DNA from: an uncultured Campylobacter sp.
Lineage (GTDB): Bacteria > Campylobacterota > Campylobacteria > Campylobacterales > Campylobacteraceae
Assembly: GCF_938031315.1 (NCBI RefSeq)
Contig: NZ_CALHHT010000221.1
Span: 1 to 8,498 of the forward strand
Direction of reading: 5' to 3'
DNA length: 8,498 bases
Shown: positions 5,877 through 8,498 of the stretch, piece after piece
How positions within the stretch are numbered: the stretch's first letter is position 1
Layout: every line of letters begins with the position of its first letter
Notes under the pieces: model-generated
Told to the model about the DNA's origin: nothing
Databases searched by the model: none
The model's input: the letters and a program-made list of their open reading frames with translations, nothing else
Translations under genes and position numbers: made by a program

Positions 5877-6911
5877 GTGAGCAGGGAAAATTCTAAATTT
5901 AGCGAATCTTGCGAGGATGCCGAAAATTTAAATTTAAGCGAGCAAAATTCCGCCTCGGCGCTAAATTTAGATAACTCAAATCCCGAAACGACGCCAAATT
6001 TAAACAATCAAAATTTTACTGCCGCAACGGGCGCCGAAGCGGCATCAAAAACGGCGGTAGGCGCGGAAACAACACGTAACACTACCGTAACGGCGGAAAT
6101 GGCTACGGCAGCTACAGCAAAAGAAGCGGAGGCGGCGAGACCGCAAATCCAAGAGCTTACCAATTTTCTTAGCGAATACGCCGCCAAGATGCTTAGCATC
6201 GGCACCTACACCGCGCGTATCGAGCGCTGCGTGTGCAGGATAGCGGGCGCTTACGGCTACGAGGCGAGCCTGATGATCTTCGTGCGCCACTTCATCATCA
6301 GCGTGATGGATCCTGCGGACAACTCCATCCGCCGCACCTACGTCAAAACGGGCGCTGCGGCGCAGATCAGCTTCGATCTGATCTCGGAGCTAAGCGCGCT
6401 TAGCTGGGAAATTTACGACGAAAAAATCCCCCTTGCGCGCGCCAGAGCCTCATTTGCAGAAATTTTAGCCTCGCAGAAGAAAAGCTTTGCCAAAACTCTT
6501 GTTTTGCTAAGCGTCGCAAATGCCGCATTCTGCGAGCTTTTCGGCGGCGATGTTGGCGCGATGGCGTTAGTTTTTGCGGCTACGGCTTTTGGAATTTGCG
6601 CCCGCTATCTGCTTAGCAGGCTCAAAATCAACCTAAAAATCCAATACATCGCGGTTTCGTTCGCAGTCTCCTTCATCGTCTCGCTAGGGGCTCGCTACGG
6701 GCTTAGTGCCACGCCCGACGTCGCCGTGGGATCGAGCATATTGTTTTTGATCCCCGGCGTCTGGCTGATCAACTCGGTATTTGACATCCTAAACGAAAAT
6801 ATGCTCGTAGGCATCAGCAGAGGGCTGAACACGGGGCTTTTGATCATCTGCATCGCAATCGGGCTCTTTCTGACGCTTAGCATCTCAAATTTGGGGCTTG
6901 TAAATGTTTGA
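5877..6911 (+). CDS. Threonine/serine exporter family protein, ThrE N-terminal half (YjjP-like)
   Basis: Inner-membrane protein expected to form, with the next gene product, a ThrE-type exporter of threonine/serine or, as proposed for E. coli YjjP/YjjB, dicarboxylates. The 344 residues start with a hydrophilic low-complexity tail (about 1-88, rich in N, S, A, T, E) that is not part of the family. The soluble ThrE domain begins near QELTNFLSEYAAKML (92-106) and continues through YGYEASLMIF. About five membrane segments follow (near 205-222, 225-246, 256-275, 284-302, 314-336), with the conserved FLIPGVWLINSVFD at 290-303. The start is GTG 5877, 3 bases after the previous stop, with GAGG at 5867-5870 and 6-base spacing. 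A later start (for example Met105) would cut into the domain. The substrate is not determinable from sequence. Confidence 0.87.
   Translation: MSRENSKFSESCEDAENLNLSEQNSASALNLDNSNPETTPNLNNQNFTAATGAEAASKTAVGAETTRNTTVTAEMATAATAKEAEAARPQIQELTNFLSEYAAKMLSIGTYTARIERCVCRIAGAYGYEASLMIFVRHFIISVMDPADNSIRRTYVKTGAAAQISFDLISELSALSWEIYDEKIPLARARASFAEILASQKKSFAKTLVLLSVANAAFCELFGGDVGAMALVFAATAFGICARYLLSRLKINLKIQYIAVSFAVSFIVSLGARYGLSATPDVAVGSSILFLIPGVWLINSVFDILNENMLVGISRGLNTGLLIICIAIGLFLTLSISNLGLVNV
5888..6016 (+). repeat. Dense cluster of RAATTY sites in the ThrE N-terminal tail
   Basis: Eight RAATTY words (AAATTC or AAATTT) start at 5888, 5895, 5924, 5930, 5945, 5963, 5996 and 6011, i.e. one per 16 bases, where random sequence of even composition would have one per about 1000. 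They are read in more than one codon frame. The function, if any, is unknown. Confidence 0.6.
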
Positions 6912-7404
6912 TATAGCGCTTTTGGTATTTAAGGACGCCTGCTTTGCCGCTGCGGCGGGGCTCGGGTTTGCGTATGCGTGCATGCCGCCTAAAAAGACGC
7001 TCGCCTTCTCGGCACTGCTTGCGGCGGTAGCGCATTCGTGCAGGTTTTTACTGATTCAAAGCCAAATTTTTTCGATCGCCGCCGCGACGCTTTTTGCGTC
7101 GTTTCTGATCGGTGTTTTGGGGATGCTCTGTGCCAAGCGCCTCAAGGTGCCCGCAGAGATCATCGCCTTTCCCGCGCTGCTTCCGATGATACCTGGCATC
7201 TACGCCTATAAGGCGGTTTTGGCGCTGTTTTCTTATATCAAAGCCGCAGGCGCGCAGCAGAAGCTCGCTCATCTCATCTCGTTTTTCGACAACGCCCTCG
7301 CCACGGTCTCGATCTCGCTGGCGCTCGGCACGGGCGTTTCAATAACGCTGCTAATTTTCTACGAGCAGTCCTTGATGATCACTCGCGGCGCAAGGAGCAA
7401 ATAG
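6904..7404 (+). CDS. Threonine/serine exporter family protein, ThrE C-terminal half (YjjB-like)
   Basis: Small 166-residue membrane protein with about five hydrophobic segments (near 5-27, 31-49, 55-77, 85-112, 130-154) and the family motif PALLPMIPGIYAYKAV (90-105), which echoes the LIPG motif of the upstream half. Matches the ThrE_2 / DUF3815 type, the C-terminal half of single-chain ThrE proteins of actinobacteria that is separate in most proteobacteria. The ATG overlaps the upstream gene by 8 bases, so the two halves are almost surely co-translated in equal amounts. It is the last gene of the plus-strand unit. The transported substrate is inferred only from the family name. Confidence 0.87.
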   Translation: MFDIALLVFKDACFAAAAGLGFAYACMPPKKTLAFSALLAAVAHSCRFLLIQSQIFSIAAATLFASFLIGVLGMLCAKRLKVPAEIIAFPALLPMIPGIYAYKAVLALFSYIKAAGAQQKLAHLISFFDNALATVSISLALGTGVSITLLIFYEQSLMITRGARSK

Positions 7405-7458
7405 CGCTAAGTAAGAAATTTTAAGCAAGCGCGGTGGGTAAATTTTATAAATTCTATT

Positions 7459-8409
7459 TTATTGCTCTCGTTTTATCTCTTTGGTTTTTTCATCGTAATA
7501 ATATCCTTGCTCCACACCCAGCAAATTATCTTTTATATCGTATTTATATGTATAATTTTCATCAAAAATACCTAGATAAAAAGCATACCGACTATATTTT
7601 CTACCTTCTAACTCAAAAAATGCTTTATACGGTTTTATATCTTTCTTTTTAAAGTTATATAAATTACAAAAGTTATCGTATTTTTTATCTATTAGGCTTA
7701 CATACATATCAAAAAATAGCATGTCGATTGGAATAGAAAAAATTTTATCATTAGGATATTTGTGGTCGTATATTTTAGGATTAATTTCATTTAAAAATAT
7801 TTTTTCCGTAAATAACATATCAAATACATGTTTATCATTTTCTAATCCGCTAAAATATAATTTGTATTTTAAATTTCCATCCGACAAGATTAAACTATTA
7901 TTATTTTCCCAGGGGTAAACAACTTCGCCTTTGAGCATGGACATATTTACAAAATCTTTGAAATTTGCTACGGCTTGTTTACCATTGCAAGCCCTGTCTC
8001 CCAAACTCATAAAATATTCTAAATTTATATTGTCATCTACAATGAAAAATTCGCAAGCTTTATCTGGGCGATTATTTCCACCGCATCTTTCCGCCAACCC
8101 GCTATAAAAATTATAAAATTCATCCTCTACTTTACCGTATTGTTTCTTTATTTTTCTTTCCATATCACGGAATTCCTCCGCTGAAATATTTATAGATTTA
8201 TAGGTCTTTTTAAGCATACACTTTAACGCTCTATCTTTAAGCTGTATATCGGTAAGATTGCCATCTAGATCGCATACCCATTTATATGGATCGGTTTCAA
8301 TTTTTTCGGCTGAATTTGGGTATTTATACTCCGCAATAATCGAAAGTATCGCGCACAAAGCGCATATTATTATGATGAAGACCAAGCACAGATAATATCT
8401 CGTTTTCAA
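7459..8409 (-). CDS. Membrane-anchored hypothetical protein of unknown function, AT-rich
   Basis: I do not recognise this 316-residue protein. It opens with MKTRYYL and one strongly hydrophobic segment (about 5-26, rich in Ile and Cys), consistent with an N-terminal anchor; no proper lipobox is present. The rest (about 27-316) is hydrophilic, rich in Tyr, Phe, Lys, Asp and Asn, and has six cysteines (46, 64, 109, 119, 141, 248), an even number that would allow disulfides in the periplasm. No catalytic motif stands out. The start is TTG at 8409-8407 with AGGAG six bases upstream; the stop is TAA at 7459-7461. Base composition is far more AT-rich than the plus-strand genes, and the gene stands convergent and alone, suggesting acquisition by transfer. 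The ORF length, ribosome binding site and amino-acid make-up support a real gene. Confidence 0.72.
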   Translation of the reverse strand: MKTRYYLCLVFIIIICALCAILSIIAEYKYPNSAEKIETDPYKWVCDLDGNLTDIQLKDRALKCMLKKTYKSINISAEEFRDMERKIKKQYGKVEDEFYNFYSGLAERCGGNNRPDKACEFFIVDDNINLEYFMSLGDRACNGKQAVANFKDFVNMSMLKGEVVYPWENNNSLILSDGNLKYKLYFSGLENDKHVFDMLFTEKIFLNEINPKIYDHKYPNDKIFSIPIDMLFFDMYVSLIDKKYDNFCNLYNFKKKDIKPYKAFFELEGRKYSRYAFYLGIFDENYTYKYDIKDNLLGVEQGYYYDEKTKEIKREQ

Positions 8410-8415
8410 ATTTCG

Positions 8416-8420
8416 CTCCT
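8416..8420 (-). promoter_or_regulatory. Ribosome binding site of the minus-strand gene, supporting a TTG start
   Basis: On the minus strand AGGAG is followed by six bases and then TTG (8409-8407). No ATG lies at a comparable distance, so this site decides the start. Confidence 0.7.
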
Positions 8421-8432
8421 AAAATTTTCCGC

Positions 8433-8438
8433 AATATA
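8433..8438 (-). promoter_or_regulatory. Possible -10 element of the minus-strand gene
   Basis: TATATT on the minus strand, about 23 bases before the start codon, one mismatch from the sigma70 -10 consensus. No clear extended TG and no good -35 element; in AT-rich DNA such a hexamer is weak evidence. Confidence 0.3.
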
Positions 8439-8498
8439 CCTCACATAGACTTAATCCGCGATAATTTTAGTATGCCTCAAATATCGTTAAATCAGAGC

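Noticed and set aside
7404..7458. Possible terminator between the convergent genes: GCGCT (7404-7408) pairing with AGCGC (7428-7432), and AATTT/AAATT around 7440-7453
   Set aside because: The stems are five bases, the first loop is 19 bases, and no T-run follows on either strand; too weak to call.
7434..7652. Plus-strand open frame of 72 codons after the ThrE pair
   Set aside because: It lies mostly opposite the 3' end of the minus-strand gene, which is much longer and has a good ribosome binding site.
8467..8496. Minus-strand frame ending SDLTIFEAY-stop, a possible 3' end of another gene
   Set aside because: Nine codons with no recognisable family; equally well explained by chance.
8472..8498. 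ATG on the plus strand at 8472, open to the window end (MPQISLNQS)
   Set aside because: Only nine codons are visible and no ribosome binding site lies before it; cannot be supported from this window.

Overview
The window looks like chromosomal DNA from a Campylobacter species of the GC-richer type (C. gracilis, C. rectus or C. showae are plausible; the species is not proven). The reasons are the gene order rlu-flpA-trmB-ftsE-ftsX-M23 peptidase, which matches the C. jejuni block Cj1280c to Cj1275c as I remember it; an FlpA-type fibronectin-type III lipoprotein carrying the fibronectin-binding nonapeptide; and a strong excess of AAATTT-type words in otherwise roughly 50% GC coding DNA.

Layout. 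Bases 1-7404 form one tightly packed plus-strand unit of eight genes with overlaps or gaps of 3 bases: the 3' part of an RluA-family pseudouridine synthase (cut by the window start), the lipoprotein flpA, tRNA (m7G46) methyltransferase trmB (TTG start), the divisome ABC-transporter pair ftsE and ftsX, a secreted coiled-coil protein with a degenerate LytM/M23 domain (EnvC-like), and two halves of a ThrE/YjjP-YjjB-type threonine/serine exporter. Bases 7405-7458 are a short convergent gap. Bases 7459-8409 carry one minus-strand gene for a membrane-anchored, probably periplasmic protein of unknown function, far more AT-rich (about 30% GC by eye) than the rest. Bases 8410-8498 hold its ribosome binding site and a possible promoter.

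How the genes work together. FtsE (ATPase) and FtsX (membrane subunit) are expected to drive conformational control of the EnvC-like partner, which in turn would activate a cell-wall amidase during division; the LytM domain here lacks the metal-binding residues, which fits an activator rather than an enzyme. The two ThrE halves should form one exporter. Rlu and TrmB are RNA-modification enzymes and FlpA is an outer-membrane adhesin, so the unit mixes functions.

The most unusual signal is that three otherwise ordinary proteins (Rlu, TrmB, ThrE-N) carry long, in-frame, low-complexity insertions or extensions. The TrmB insertion is about 180 residues and contains seven tandem units of 13-14 residues; the Rlu and TrmB insertions share a 23/25-base word; and all three are dense in RAATTY, the palindromic class methylated by the transformation-linked methyltransferase of C. 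jejuni. No tRNA, rRNA, CRISPR array, insertion sequence or transposase was seen.
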